From the NCBI RefSeq assembly GCF_010692725.1, contig NZ_JAAFZB010000096.1, positions 1,178,001 to 1,242,000 on the forward strand: a stretch of 64,000 bases of DNA, read 5' to 3'. Below the pieces are notes generated by a model. That model made no database searches. It saw only the letters and a program-made list of their open reading frames with translations, and was not told the DNA's origin. This DNA comes from Flavihumibacter soli (GTDB lineage Bacteria; Bacteroidota; Bacteroidia; Sphingobacteriales; Sphingobacteriaceae). The stretch's first letter is position 1, and every line of letters starts with the position of its first letter. Positions 17,526 through 25,654 of the stretch are shown one piece after another. Made by a program: the position numbers and the translations under genes.

Positions 17526-17545
17526 TCTGAGACCTCAAAGGGACA

Positions 17546-18289
17546 CTAATTCTCAGAGGTACTGACTACTTCTTTAACAGCATTCTCGGCCTGTAGTACC
17601 AAATCCTCCATGGAGGATTCACCTGCCTCAATAGGTTTTAATACCGTAAGCCTCATCTTTTCACCGAAACTCAGCGGAAATTTGCCGTATTGAACTATTC
17701 TCCATGAACCTGTGATGGCGATTGGTACCAGTAAAGCGTTCGGCGCTTTTTTTAGCAGGGTAGCAATTCCACCTACAGCGAAAGTCTTAGGCTCGCCGTT
17801 ACGCGCTCTTGTACCCTCCGGGAAGATTACTGCCGACCAGTTATTTTCCTTCATACGGCGGCCCAGTTTGATGATCTCCCCTACAGCCTGCTTGCTATCC
17901 TTCCGGTCTATGTTCGCTCCCCCACCGTACTTCAGGTTAAAAGAAATACTGGGAATGCCCCGGGTCAGTTCAATCTTAGAAATGAACTTAGCGTGATACT
18001 TCCTCAGAAACCAGATGAGCGGGGGGATCTCATACATGCTCTGGTGATTGGCGATGAAGACTATTGGCCTGTCTGCAGGTAATTGCTGGTGATTTATAAA
18101 TGTGATCCGGGTTCCTATAAGATACAGGGAAGACATCAGGAAGAAATTCAGAATATCAACCGAGACCTTGTGAGCCTTATAGCCACCTAATTTGAGGGAA
18201 AGCCATTGAATGGGATGAAAAATCCCGAGCATAAGTCCAAAGAATATAAAATGGATAGGGGAAAACAGGAACCCGAGCAATTTTCTCAT
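17546..18289 (-). CDS. plsC: 1-acyl-sn-glycerol-3-phosphate acyltransferase (PlsC-like)
   Basis: A 247-residue membrane-associated acyltransferase that would acylate lysophosphatidic acid to phosphatidic acid in phospholipid synthesis. Motif I is NHQSMYEIPP, with the catalytic His82; the acidic partner at the HX4D position is Glu87 rather than the usual Asp. Motif III is FPEGTRAR, followed by the VPIAITGS motif. An N-terminal hydrophobic segment anchors it. It lies 17 bases after the Nudix gene and is probably the last gene of the trpEGC operon. The family is clear; whether Glu87 supports normal activity is open. Confidence 0.9.
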   Translation of the reverse strand: MRKLLGFLFSPIHFIFFGLMLGIFHPIQWLSLKLGGYKAHKVSVDILNFFLMSSLYLIGTRITFINHQQLPADRPIVFIANHQSMYEIPPLIWFLRKYHAKFISKIELTRGIPSISFNLKYGGGANIDRKDSKQAVGEIIKLGRRMKENNWSAVIFPEGTRARNGEPKTFAVGGIATLLKKAPNALLVPIAITGSWRIVQYGKFPLSFGEKMRLTVLKPIEAGESSMEDLVLQAENAVKEVVSTSEN

Positions 18290-18306
18290 GACGCAAAAGT
18301 ACTCAA

Positions 18307-18870
18307 CTAAAGCAAATTGCCTTCTGCTTTCATCAGTTTCAGCTTTAAAAGGCCGGCAACACTCAATGAATCGGTAATACGGCCTGCAGTAACCATCCCG
18401 TAGGCTTCGTCTAATGGAAGTTTTTTCACCTGTAATTGCTCTGTTTCCTCCGGTGCAGCGCTTCCGAAAGTTAGTTCCCTCGCAAGGTAGATTATTGCCA
18501 GTTCATCGCTGACGGAGTTTGATAAGTGCATTCGCTGGATCTCTGTCCAGTGATTTGCTGAAATACCTGTCTCTTCAAGCAGCTCACGCTTTGCCGTTTC
18601 CAGCGGGTCCGAATCGAGAGAACCGCCGCCGGCCGGGATTTCCCAGCTGTATTCATCAAGGGCGAACCGATACTGTCCGACCAGCCAGGTATGATGCTGT
18701 TCATCCAAAACGACAATTCCAATCGCCAGATTCTTGAAATGAACCATACCATAAATTCCCTTTCCGCCACCCGGGTTGATCACCTGGTGTTCAGTTAAAT
18801 TTATCCATGGATTGTTGTAGACTTCACGGCTTGATATTACCTGCCAGGGATTCTCGGTTTCACTCATCAT
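18307..18870 (-). CDS. Nudix hydrolase, ADP-ribose pyrophosphatase type
   Basis: A 187-residue Nudix protein. The Nudix box ends in RELLEETG (residues 95-102), which keeps the metal-binding glutamates. At the first Glu of the consensus GX5EX7REUXEEXGU, Ser87 is seen. The upstream WEIPAGGG segment and the overall length match the ADP-ribose/nucleoside-diphosphate-sugar pyrophosphatase group. It follows trpC by 17 bases and precedes plsC by 17 bases, so it probably shares the trp transcript. Starts at 18870 and 18867 (two adjacent Met codons) are equally possible. Confidence 0.9.
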   Translation of the reverse strand: MMSETENPWQVISSREVYNNPWINLTEHQVINPGGGKGIYGMVHFKNLAIGIVVLDEQHHTWLVGQYRFALDEYSWEIPAGGGSLDSDPLETAKRELLEETGISANHWTEIQRMHLSNSVSDELAIIYLARELTFGSAAPEETEQLQVKKLPLDEAYGMVTAGRITDSLSVAGLLKLKLMKAEGNLL

Positions 18871-18887
18871 ATTTTCTAGCTAGCTGC

Positions 18888-19700
18888 TTAACTGGGTTGG
18901 GAGATTTCTCTCATATTCTTTATAAATCCCTGGATGGCATTGACCGGATCCTTCTCTTTCATGAAGTTTTCCCCTATTAAGAAACCCTGGAATCCCGCAT
19001 TCCGCAATTCAACGATTATTTTGGGATCACTGATACCACTTTCGGAGATCTTAACAAAGCGGTCAGGTATTTTTGACACAAGCTGATAGGAATTATCAAG
19101 TGACATGGAGAAGTCTGAAAGGTTGCGATTATTTACTCCTACAGCATCCAGTTCATCACAAAGGCTTCTTTCAAGTTCGCGTTCCGTATGCACTTCCAGC
19201 AAAACATTCATATCAAGGCTCTTTGCAAGGCTGGCCATCTTCTTTATTTCGTCGGGGTGAAGGATCGCTGCTATCAGCAGGACTATATCAGCACCCCAGG
19301 CTTTAGCTTCCAGTACCTGGTACTCTTCAAGCATAAAGTCCTTGCGTAGTAAGGGAACCTGATTGACTTTTCGTGCCTGAAGCAGATCCACATAACTGCC
19401 GCCGAAAAAGTGGTGATCTGTCAAAACAGAAACGGCAGATGCGCCCGCCGTCCCATATCCGGAGGTGACCTCCTTAACGGTTGAATGGTTATTAATAATT
19501 CCCTTAGAGGGAGACGATCGCTTGAACTCCGCAATAATGCCGGTTCGCATGGGATGCTCAATAAACTTTTTCAGGGAATAGCATTCTCTTGAAAAAAGAT
19601 CACTCTCTTCCAACTGCGAAGCTGACATTCGCTTCCGGGCAGCGGCGATTTCCTGTTTTTTCCTGGCAACGATCTTGTCAAGGATATTTCCGTTACTCAT
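18888..19700 (-). CDS. trpC: Indole-3-glycerol phosphate synthase
   Basis: A 270-residue (beta/alpha)8 enzyme that closes the indole ring of 1-(2-carboxyphenylamino)-1-deoxyribulose 5-phosphate in tryptophan synthesis. Motifs: IIAEFKRSSPSKG (Glu58, Lys60, Ser62), VLTDHHFFGGS, LLRKDFMLEEYQV, VLLEVHTERE, VGVNNRNLSDF and ISESGISD. It is a single-function TrpC, not a TrpCF fusion. It lies 23 bases after trpG; the trpD gene usually found between trpG and trpC in Bacteroidota is absent. Confidence 0.96.
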   Translation of the reverse strand: MSNGNILDKIVARKKQEIAAARKRMSASQLEESDLFSRECYSLKKFIEHPMRTGIIAEFKRSSPSKGIINNHSTVKEVTSGYGTAGASAVSVLTDHHFFGGSYVDLLQARKVNQVPLLRKDFMLEEYQVLEAKAWGADIVLLIAAILHPDEIKKMASLAKSLDMNVLLEVHTERELERSLCDELDAVGVNNRNLSDFSMSLDNSYQLVSKIPDRFVKISESGISDPKIIVELRNAGFQGFLIGENFMKEKDPVNAIQGFIKNMREISQPS

Positions 19701-19723
19701 GTTATTTAACCGTAACTGTATAT

Positions 19724-20317
19724 TTATTTAAGCCAATTTTCAATCATTTGTTTCCCGTTCTCTGTAAGAATTGATTCCGGGTGAAACTGCACGCCTTTCA
19801 CATCCTGGGATATGTGCGATAGAGCCATGATCACGCCGTTCGCGTCCTTAGCTGTTATCTTTAAATCCGCTGGAAGGCCATTAGGATCGACAGCCCATGA
19901 ATGATACCTCCCAACCAAAAAGCCATCAGGGCATTCCGAGAATAACTTCTCTCCCTTATCAATAATTGTCAATGCCGTTGCCCGGCCATGTACCGGCTTA
20001 GCCAGGTTATATAACTTCCCGCCAAATACTTCTGCGATGGCCTGCATACCGAGGCAAATGCCCAGGATACTCTTACTGCCCGCATATGTTCTGATCACAT
20101 CCAGCAGTAACCCTGCTTCTGACGGAATTCCCGGGCCGGGCGATAATAATATTTTATCGAATGCTTCCACATCAGGCAGATCAAATTTATCGTTACGCCA
20201 TACAGTGGCATCCTGCCCGGCTTCATTTAACAAATGAACAAGATTAAAGGTAAAGGAATCGTAATTATCTATTACGAGAATTTTGCTTTTCTCAGCAGCG
20301 GGGATATTCTCTTTCAT
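19724..20317 (-). CDS. trpG: Anthranilate synthase glutamine amidotransferase subunit
   Basis: A 197-residue class I glutamine amidotransferase that supplies ammonia to TrpE. The catalytic triad is visible: Cys88 in GICLGMQ, His179 and Glu181 in VQFHPESIL. The oxyanion-loop segment LLSPGPGIP is present. It is the second gene of the operon, 18 bases after trpE. The same subunit often serves PabB as well; no pabB is in this window. Confidence 0.95.
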   Translation of the reverse strand: MKENIPAAEKSKILVIDNYDSFTFNLVHLLNEAGQDATVWRNDKFDLPDVEAFDKILLSPGPGIPSEAGLLLDVIRTYAGSKSILGICLGMQAIAEVFGGKLYNLAKPVHGRATALTIIDKGEKLFSECPDGFLVGRYHSWAVDPNGLPADLKITAKDANGVIMALSHISQDVKGVQFHPESILTENGKQMIENWLK

Positions 20318-20335
20318 ATCGAAGACTTACTCAAT

Positions 20336-21745
20336 CTACAGTTCTTCCGCCATTTCCAATGCCCGGCGTAAGGCCATTATTTTATTGTTCACTTCATTCA
20401 GTTCACTCTGAGGATCAGAATCTGCAACTATACCGGCACCTGCCTGGTAGTGCAATATGTTATGGCGACTCAAAAAGGACCGTATCATGATCGCATGATT
20501 GAAATCCCCATTGAATCCCATATAGCCTATAGCTCCGCTGTAAAATCCGCGGTTGTGATTCTCAGACTGATCAATCAGCTGCATAGCCATGTACTTTGGC
20601 GCTCCGCTAAGCGTACCCGCGGGGAATGTATCACCGACCACATCAAAAGGATCAATTTCTTCCTGCAAAGTTCCGGCAACTTTTGATACCATGTGGATTA
20701 AATGCGAGTAATATTGAACTTCCTTAAATGATCTTACCTCCACCTTCTCGCAGGAGCGGCTGAGATCATTTCTCGCAAGGTCAACCAGCATGATATGCTC
20801 GGAATTCTCTTTCGGGTCTTTCTTCAATCGTTCGGCAATCTCAGCATCCAGCAGATCATTTCCTGTCCTCTTGAATGTGCCTGCTATAGGATAAATAGCC
20901 GCCTCCCTTTTTGTTATGGTTAGCTGCGCTTCGGGTGAAGACCCGAAAATCTTAAAGTTGCCATAGTCGAAATAGAACAGGTAGGGCGAGGGGTTAATGG
21001 ATCGGAGCGCCCGGTAGACGTTAAATTCATCCCCCCTGAAAGCCGTTGAAAAGGCCCTCGACGGTACTATCTGAAAAATATCACCACGGTAAATATGCTT
21101 TTTCAGATTCTCTACGATGCCAATGAATTCGCCGTCAGTTAAATTCGACTTCTCCTCACCGTTGGTGTTGAATTTATACTCCGGGAAATTCTTATTCTTG
21201 ATCAGATATTCTATTTTTTCAAGACCATCGGGTGCATCTTTGTCGGTGCGATGCTCAAACAGGTGAAGTTCGTTTTTGAAATGATCTATTGCGATAATGT
21301 ACCTGTAAATGTGGTACTGCAATAATGGGATCTTCCGGTCTGTATTCACTTTCGCTTTCAGCTGAATATCCTCAAAATACTGAACTGTCTCGTAACTGAA
21401 GTAGCCGAATAATCCATTCGAAATGAACTTATGGTTATTGGGAGAATCAGATTCAAACATATTTCTGAAACGGGAAACCTCAGCCTTCAGATCCAGGTCC
21501 TGACCAGGTATCGAGGCCGTGTGACCATCCGGAAAATACGTTTTTAACGTGTCGTCGTCCAGTGATATACCGGCAATGGGATCAAAGCAGATATAACTCA
21601 TACTGTTTTCGCGGCTGTGGTAATCCGAACTTTCCAGTAACAGGCTGTTCGAAAATACATCCCGTAACCGCAGATATATACTCACGGGCGTCGTGGTATC
21701 GGCCAGCATACGCTTATGTGAGGTATAGAACTTGATCTTACTCAT
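20336..21745 (-). CDS. trpE: Anthranilate synthase component I
   Basis: A 469-residue chorismate-binding enzyme that makes anthranilate with ammonia from TrpG. It keeps the tryptophan feedback site near the N-terminus (LLESSDY ... SYICFDP) and the core motifs PSPYLFYFDYG, GSSPEAQ, PIAGTFKRTGN, EHIMLVDLARND, HMVSKVAG and FPAGTLSGAPK. It is preceded by a 15-residue Trp-rich leader peptide and a terminator, so it is likely controlled by transcription attenuation in addition to feedback inhibition. Confidence 0.96.
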   Translation of the reverse strand: MSKIKFYTSHKRMLADTTTPVSIYLRLRDVFSNSLLLESSDYHSRENSMSYICFDPIAGISLDDDTLKTYFPDGHTASIPGQDLDLKAEVSRFRNMFESDSPNNHKFISNGLFGYFSYETVQYFEDIQLKAKVNTDRKIPLLQYHIYRYIIAIDHFKNELHLFEHRTDKDAPDGLEKIEYLIKNKNFPEYKFNTNGEEKSNLTDGEFIGIVENLKKHIYRGDIFQIVPSRAFSTAFRGDEFNVYRALRSINPSPYLFYFDYGNFKIFGSSPEAQLTITKREAAIYPIAGTFKRTGNDLLDAEIAERLKKDPKENSEHIMLVDLARNDLSRSCEKVEVRSFKEVQYYSHLIHMVSKVAGTLQEEIDPFDVVGDTFPAGTLSGAPKYMAMQLIDQSENHNRGFYSGAIGYMGFNGDFNHAIMIRSFLSRHNILHYQAGAGIVADSDPQSELNEVNNKIMALRRALEMAEEL

Positions 21746-21807
21746 AGATGATTAAATTGGAATTGATAATTAAAATCCATCGCTTTCAAGTTTGCTACAC
21801 CGGGTAC

Positions 21808-21840
21808 AAAAAAACCCGACGTGGTTGAGGCGTCGGGTTT
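21808..21840 (-). terminator. Attenuator terminator upstream of trpE
   Basis: On the minus strand AAACCCGACG (21831-21840) pairs perfectly with CGTCGGGTTT (21812-21821) around a 9-base loop and is followed by a T-run. It lies between the leader peptide and trpE, and no upstream structural gene needs it, because the gene at 21986 is separated from it by the trp promoter. Confidence 0.88.
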
Positions 21841-21869
21841 CATGATTAAGTTTAGGTTGATTCTAATTC

Positions 21870-21923
21870 AAATACCTGTACCGGCGCTTTTAGTTGAAAA
21901 AGCTCCACCAATTACAGGTATTT
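21870..21923 (-). promoter_or_regulatory. Leader hairpin of the trp attenuator
   Basis: AAATACCTGTA (minus strand of 21913-21923) pairs over 11 bases with TACAGGTATTT (21870-21880) and encloses the tandem Trp codons. An inner GCTTTT/AAAAGC stem continues it. The segment GCGCCGG (21881-21887) in this hairpin can alternatively pair, with one mismatch, with CCGACGC (21830-21836) in the left arm of the terminator, which makes it a candidate antiterminator. Confidence 0.7.
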
Positions 21924-21937
21924 AATACTATCATCAT
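21890..21937 (-). CDS. trpL: trp operon leader peptide (MMIVLNTCNWWSFFN)
   Basis: A 15-residue reading frame, ATG-ATG ... TAA, contains two adjacent TGG Trp codons at positions 10 and 11. It starts directly after the predicted transcription start and is followed by a pairing hairpin and a terminator before trpE. This is the layout of a classical ribosome-stalling attenuator: scarcity of charged tRNA-Trp stalls the ribosome at TGG-TGG and frees the antiterminator. The second ATG (21934) would give 14 residues. No Shine-Dalgarno is seen, and the predicted start site leaves at most 1-2 leader bases, so leaderless translation is likely. Confidence 0.8.
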   Translation of the reverse strand: MMIVLNTCNWWSFFN

Positions 21938-21943
21938 CGGTCG

Positions 21944-21973
21944 CAAATTTATAAAGAATATCGAGATAGCAAA
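21944..21973 (-). promoter_or_regulatory. Promoter of the trp leader and trpEGC operon
   Basis: On the minus strand TTTG (21970-21973), an 18-base spacer and TAAATTTG (21944-21951) match the Bacteroidota -33/-7 consensus TTTG-N17-23-TAnnTTTG. The predicted start is 5-7 bases beyond the -7 box, at or next to the leader peptide ATG at 21937. Confidence 0.8.
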
Positions 21974-21985
21974 ATTTTTAAGAAT

Positions 21986-22432
21986 TTACATGCTGCTTCC
22001 AAAGATCGGGCGCCCGCTTTGGTAGATCGCCAATAGTATCACCAGCAGCGCCAGACCATAAAAAAGTGCTATTGCACGGTGCTTGTTGAAAGCGTCGGCT
22101 GCCTTCTTCGAACGTGAATGTCCGACTGTGATGAGGATAACCGCAAAGATCATCATGACCATATGCTCAACCGTCCAGTACCGCAAAACGGTATCTTTCA
22201 TCGCTGCACCCATATCACTCAGTAATACTTTAGGACTGAAAAAGTAAAGGATCAGGCCGATAAGCATCTGCGTGTGTGCTGAGATCATTGCAAACAGGTT
22301 TACCTTGCGGTTTGCTTCGGAGTATGGCTTCCTGCCAAACAATCCCGTAATGGCCATGATCAGCGCCAGGACAAATAGGATAATTACAATGTACCGAACA
22401 CCAGAATGCAGGCCAAGTAGAATTTTATACAT
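21986..22432 (-). CDS. Small multi-His membrane protein (cytochrome b-like family)
   Basis: A 148-residue protein with four predicted membrane helices and histidines at helix borders (LHSGVRY near residue 9, ISAHTQM, VEHMVMM, VGHSRSK, FNKHRAI). This pattern suggests haem or metal binding and matches a family of unknown function widespread in Bacteroidota that is often labelled cytochrome B. No Cys-x-x-Cys-His motif is present. It is transcribed toward the trp promoter but has no visible terminator of its own before it. The function is inferred only from the His pattern. Confidence 0.75.
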   Translation of the reverse strand: MYKILLGLHSGVRYIVIILFVLALIMAITGLFGRKPYSEANRKVNLFAMISAHTQMLIGLILYFFSPKVLLSDMGAAMKDTVLRYWTVEHMVMMIFAVILITVGHSRSKKAADAFNKHRAIALFYGLALLVILLAIYQSGRPIFGSSM

Positions 22433-22601
22433 GATCGAATAAGTTTAGTCCTCAAAGTAACATAAAAAGTGATTATAACAGAAATTAAGTCGCCCGCCAT
22501 ATTACCGGCAGCGAAAGAAGGGTAACAAAAAAGTTACTATCATCCCCGAGACTCCAAATGATTAAGCTCTATTTTGTACTTCCTTAAAATAAAACCATCA
22601 A

Positions 22602-25600
22602 ATGAAGAAAATTTTACTGTTTAGCTTTTTACTGACGATCTTCGGCACAGCATACAGCCAGGAAAGTTACCCTGTAAATGGCTCCTACGACATCCGTCCG
22701 GGGCTTTTTGCTTTTACAAATGCCAACATTGTTGTTAATGCAGATCAGACCATTACAAACGGTGTACTACTGGTAAAAGGTCAGAAAATAGAATCCGTCG
22801 GTTCCGGTACTTCCATCCCAAAAGGCTACCTCATCATCGATCTGAAAGGAAAATACATCTACCCGTCTCTGGTTGACGCTTTCAGCACTTATGGGATGCC
22901 TGAAATCCCGAGAGCGGCTTTCAATCGCAATCGTCAGCAGGTATTTACATCAACTAAAAAAGGTCCTTATAACTGGAATGAATCCATCAGACCTGAAATG
23001 AATGCCCGTTCGATCTTTGCATCGGATGCAAAGAAAGCAGAAGATCTGAAGAAAGCTGGTTTCGGAACCGTTCAGTCGGTAATTAGAGATGGTATTGCCC
23101 GTGGAAGTTCCCTGGTGACGACCCTTAAGACCGGAAAAGAAAATGACGCGGTTATAAGCGGCGAGGCTGCTGCTCACTATTCCTTCAACAAAGGTACAGC
23201 GTCGACAGATTATCCTCAGTCACTGATGGGCTCGATAGCTTTACTGCGCCAGACTTACTACGATGCTGAATGGTACAAAAATCAAAAATCTGAATATAAT
23301 ATCTCCCTTGCAGAATTTAATCAGCTGCAGCGCCTTCCACAGATCTTCGAAGTAGATGACGTTTATGACGTCCTTCGTGCTGATAAGATTGGTGATGAAT
23401 TTGGCAAGCAATATATCTTCAAGTCAGGAGGCAATGATTTTATGCGGATCAAGGAGATCAAAGCCACCAACGGCAGTTTCATCATCCCATTAAACTTCCC
23501 GAAAGCCTTTGATGTGGAAGATGCTGCTGACGCCAGAAATATCACATTTACACAGATGAAACTTTGGGAACTGGCACCAACCAATCCCGCAGCGATGGAA
23601 AAGGCCGGTGTTAAATTTGCTTTAACAGGTCTCGGTCTCGATAAACCGGCAGACTTCTGGACTAACTTACGCTTAGCGATAGAAAACGGCCTAAGCGAAA
23701 AACAGGCATTAAAATCATTAACTGAAATTCCTGCAGAAATGCTTGGAGTTAATGACCGTATTGGAACTCTTACAAAAGGAAAACTTGCCAACTTTATTAT
23801 TACCTCAGGTGATCTTTTCAAAAAAGACAATATAATCTACGAAAACTGGGTTCAGGGTGATCGTTTTGTTGTCAGCAAAATGGATGTGAGCGACCTTCGC
23901 GGAACTTATACCATGGCGATGGAAGGATCTGCTCCCCTTACCTTAAAAATTGCAGGAACTCCGGGTTCCTATGATGTTTCTCTTGAACGCAAGGGACAGG
24001 ATAGCCTTAAAGCAAAGGTCAATTTTTCAAGAAATGGAGACCTGGTAAGCTTATATTTCGATCCTAAGAAAGATCCTGCGGGAAATGTCCGGTTAAACGG
24101 ATATGTGCATTCACTTAATCCTATCGTTTTTAAAGGCGATGGAATGAATGCAGATGGAAGCAGCACAAGCTGGACTGCTACTTTTTCGGAAGCATTTAAG
24201 GCATCCGCTAAAAAAGAAGAACCCAAGCCGGCAGCGGTTACTGGCGCGATAACTTACCCGCTTATAGCTTTCGGAAATGCGGAAGCTCCTCAGCAAGAAA
24301 CGGTGCTGTTTAAAAACGCAACCGTCTGGACAAATGAAGCAGAAGGCAAACTGTCTAATACTGACGTGCTGATAGAAAATGGCCGGATCAAGTCTATTGG
24401 CAAAAATCTTGAGGCAGGCAAAGCAAAGGTAATAGATGCTACCGGCAAACACCTGACTGCGGGTATTATCGATGAGCATTCACACATCGCTGCTACGCGT
24501 GGAATTAATGAAGGCACACAAGCGGTGACTTCGGAGGTCCGCATCGCTGATGTGATCAACCCTGAGGATATTAATATCTATCGCCAGCTGGCCGGAGGTG
24601 TAACAACTTCACACATCCTGCATGGTTCAGCCAATCCAATTGGCGGACAGTCGCAGCTGATCAAATTGCGCTGGGGTAAATCACCGGAAGAAATGAAATT
24701 CGCCGGAAGCGACGGCTTTATCAAGTTTGCACTCGGAGAGAACGTAAAACAAAGTAACTGGGGTGACGGAGCTTTAACCAGGTTCCCGCAGACCAGGATG
24801 GGAGTTGAGCAGGTGTATACCGATGCTTTTACAAGGGCAAAAGAGTATAAAGCTGCCAGAGCGGTTAAGGGTAACCATGTGCGCCGCGATCTTGAATTGG
24901 ATGCCCTGGTAGAGATCCTGGATAACAAGCGTTTTATAACCTGCCACTCTTATGTGCAATCCGAAATCAATATGCTGATGCATGTTGCAGATAGTATGGG
25001 ATTCAAAATAAATACCTTCACGCACATCCTTGAAGGATATAAGGTTGCCGATAAGATGGCTAAGCGGGGAATCGCAGGATCTACTTTTTCTGATTGGTGG
25101 GCTTACAAGAACGAAGTTGCAGAAGCAATACCCTATAATGGCGTGCTGATGAGCAAAGTAGGCGTGTTGACAGGCTTTAACTCAGATGATGCTGAAATGG
25201 CTCGTCGCTTAAACCAGGAAGCCGGGAAGGCGGTAAAATACGGGAATCTGCCGCAGGAAGAGGCACTCAAACTGGTAACCTTAAACCCGGCGAAAATGCT
25301 TCACATTGACAACCGTGTCGGCAGTATCAAGCCCGGTAAGGATGCCGATCTTGTGTTATGGTCAGATAATCCGCTTTCAATTTATGCAAAGGCTGAAAAA
25401 ACGTTTGTTGACGGAATTGCTTACTGGGACATGGAAAAAGATGCTATCAAACAGAAAGAACTGGTAAAAGAAGAAGCGAGATTGATACAGAAAATGATGG
25501 ACGCTAAAGGTAAAGGCGCAGCAGTTCAACGCCCGGCACTAAGCAGGGCTAGCCTGTATGACTGCGAAAGCATTGAGGGGCTGAGTACAGAAGAAGAACA

Positions 25601-25610
25601 CTCTCACTAA
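22602..25610 (+). CDS. Exported tandem amidohydrolase-family protein
   Basis: A 1002-residue protein with a signal peptide (MKKILLFSFLLTIFGTAYSQ). It is a head-to-tail duplication. The first amidohydrolase-like half (about 30-430) keeps the beta-sandwich and the C-terminal motif (GTLTKGKLANFIITSGD) but lacks the His-x-His metal site; YPSLVDAFSTYG stands in its place. A linker domain of about 430-560 follows. The second half (about 565-960) has the intact site DEHSHI (His626, His628), further candidate ligands in CHSYVQSE and THILEG, and NSDDAEM near the end. It is probably a periplasmic hydrolase of cyclic amides or peptides (imidazolonepropionase-like group). It is followed after 44 bases by a second, degenerate paralogue, so the two likely act together. 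Confidence 0.88.
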   Translation: MKKILLFSFLLTIFGTAYSQESYPVNGSYDIRPGLFAFTNANIVVNADQTITNGVLLVKGQKIESVGSGTSIPKGYLIIDLKGKYIYPSLVDAFSTYGMPEIPRAAFNRNRQQVFTSTKKGPYNWNESIRPEMNARSIFASDAKKAEDLKKAGFGTVQSVIRDGIARGSSLVTTLKTGKENDAVISGEAAAHYSFNKGTASTDYPQSLMGSIALLRQTYYDAEWYKNQKSEYNISLAEFNQLQRLPQIFEVDDVYDVLRADKIGDEFGKQYIFKSGGNDFMRIKEIKATNGSFIIPLNFPKAFDVEDAADARNITFTQMKLWELAPTNPAAMEKAGVKFALTGLGLDKPADFWTNLRLAIENGLSEKQALKSLTEIPAEMLGVNDRIGTLTKGKLANFIITSGDLFKKDNIIYENWVQGDRFVVSKMDVSDLRGTYTMAMEGSAPLTLKIAGTPGSYDVSLERKGQDSLKAKVNFSRNGDLVSLYFDPKKDPAGNVRLNGYVHSLNPIVFKGDGMNADGSSTSWTATFSEAFKASAKKEEPKPAAVTGAITYPLIAFGNAEAPQQETVLFKNATVWTNEAEGKLSNTDVLIENGRIKSIGKNLEAGKAKVIDATGKHLTAGIIDEHSHIAATRGINEGTQAVTSEVRIADVINPEDINIYRQLAGGVTTSHILHGSANPIGGQSQLIKLRWGKSPEEMKFAGSDGFIKFALGENVKQSNWGDGALTRFPQTRMGVEQVYTDAFTRAKEYKAARAVKGNHVRRDLELDALVEILDNKRFITCHSYVQSEINMLMHVADSMGFKINTFTHILEGYKVADKMAKRGIAGSTFSDWWAYKNEVAEAIPYNGVLMSKVGVLTGFNSDDAEMARRLNQEAGKAVKYGNLPQEEALKLVTLNPAKMLHIDNRVGSIKPGKDADLVLWSDNPLSIYAKAEKTFVDGIAYWDMEKDAIKQKELVKEEARLIQKMMDAKGKGAAVQRPALSRASLYDCESIEGLSTEEEHSH

Positions 25611-25654
25611 TTATCCTAATCATTTAAACGTATCATCAAATTAAAAATATAGAG

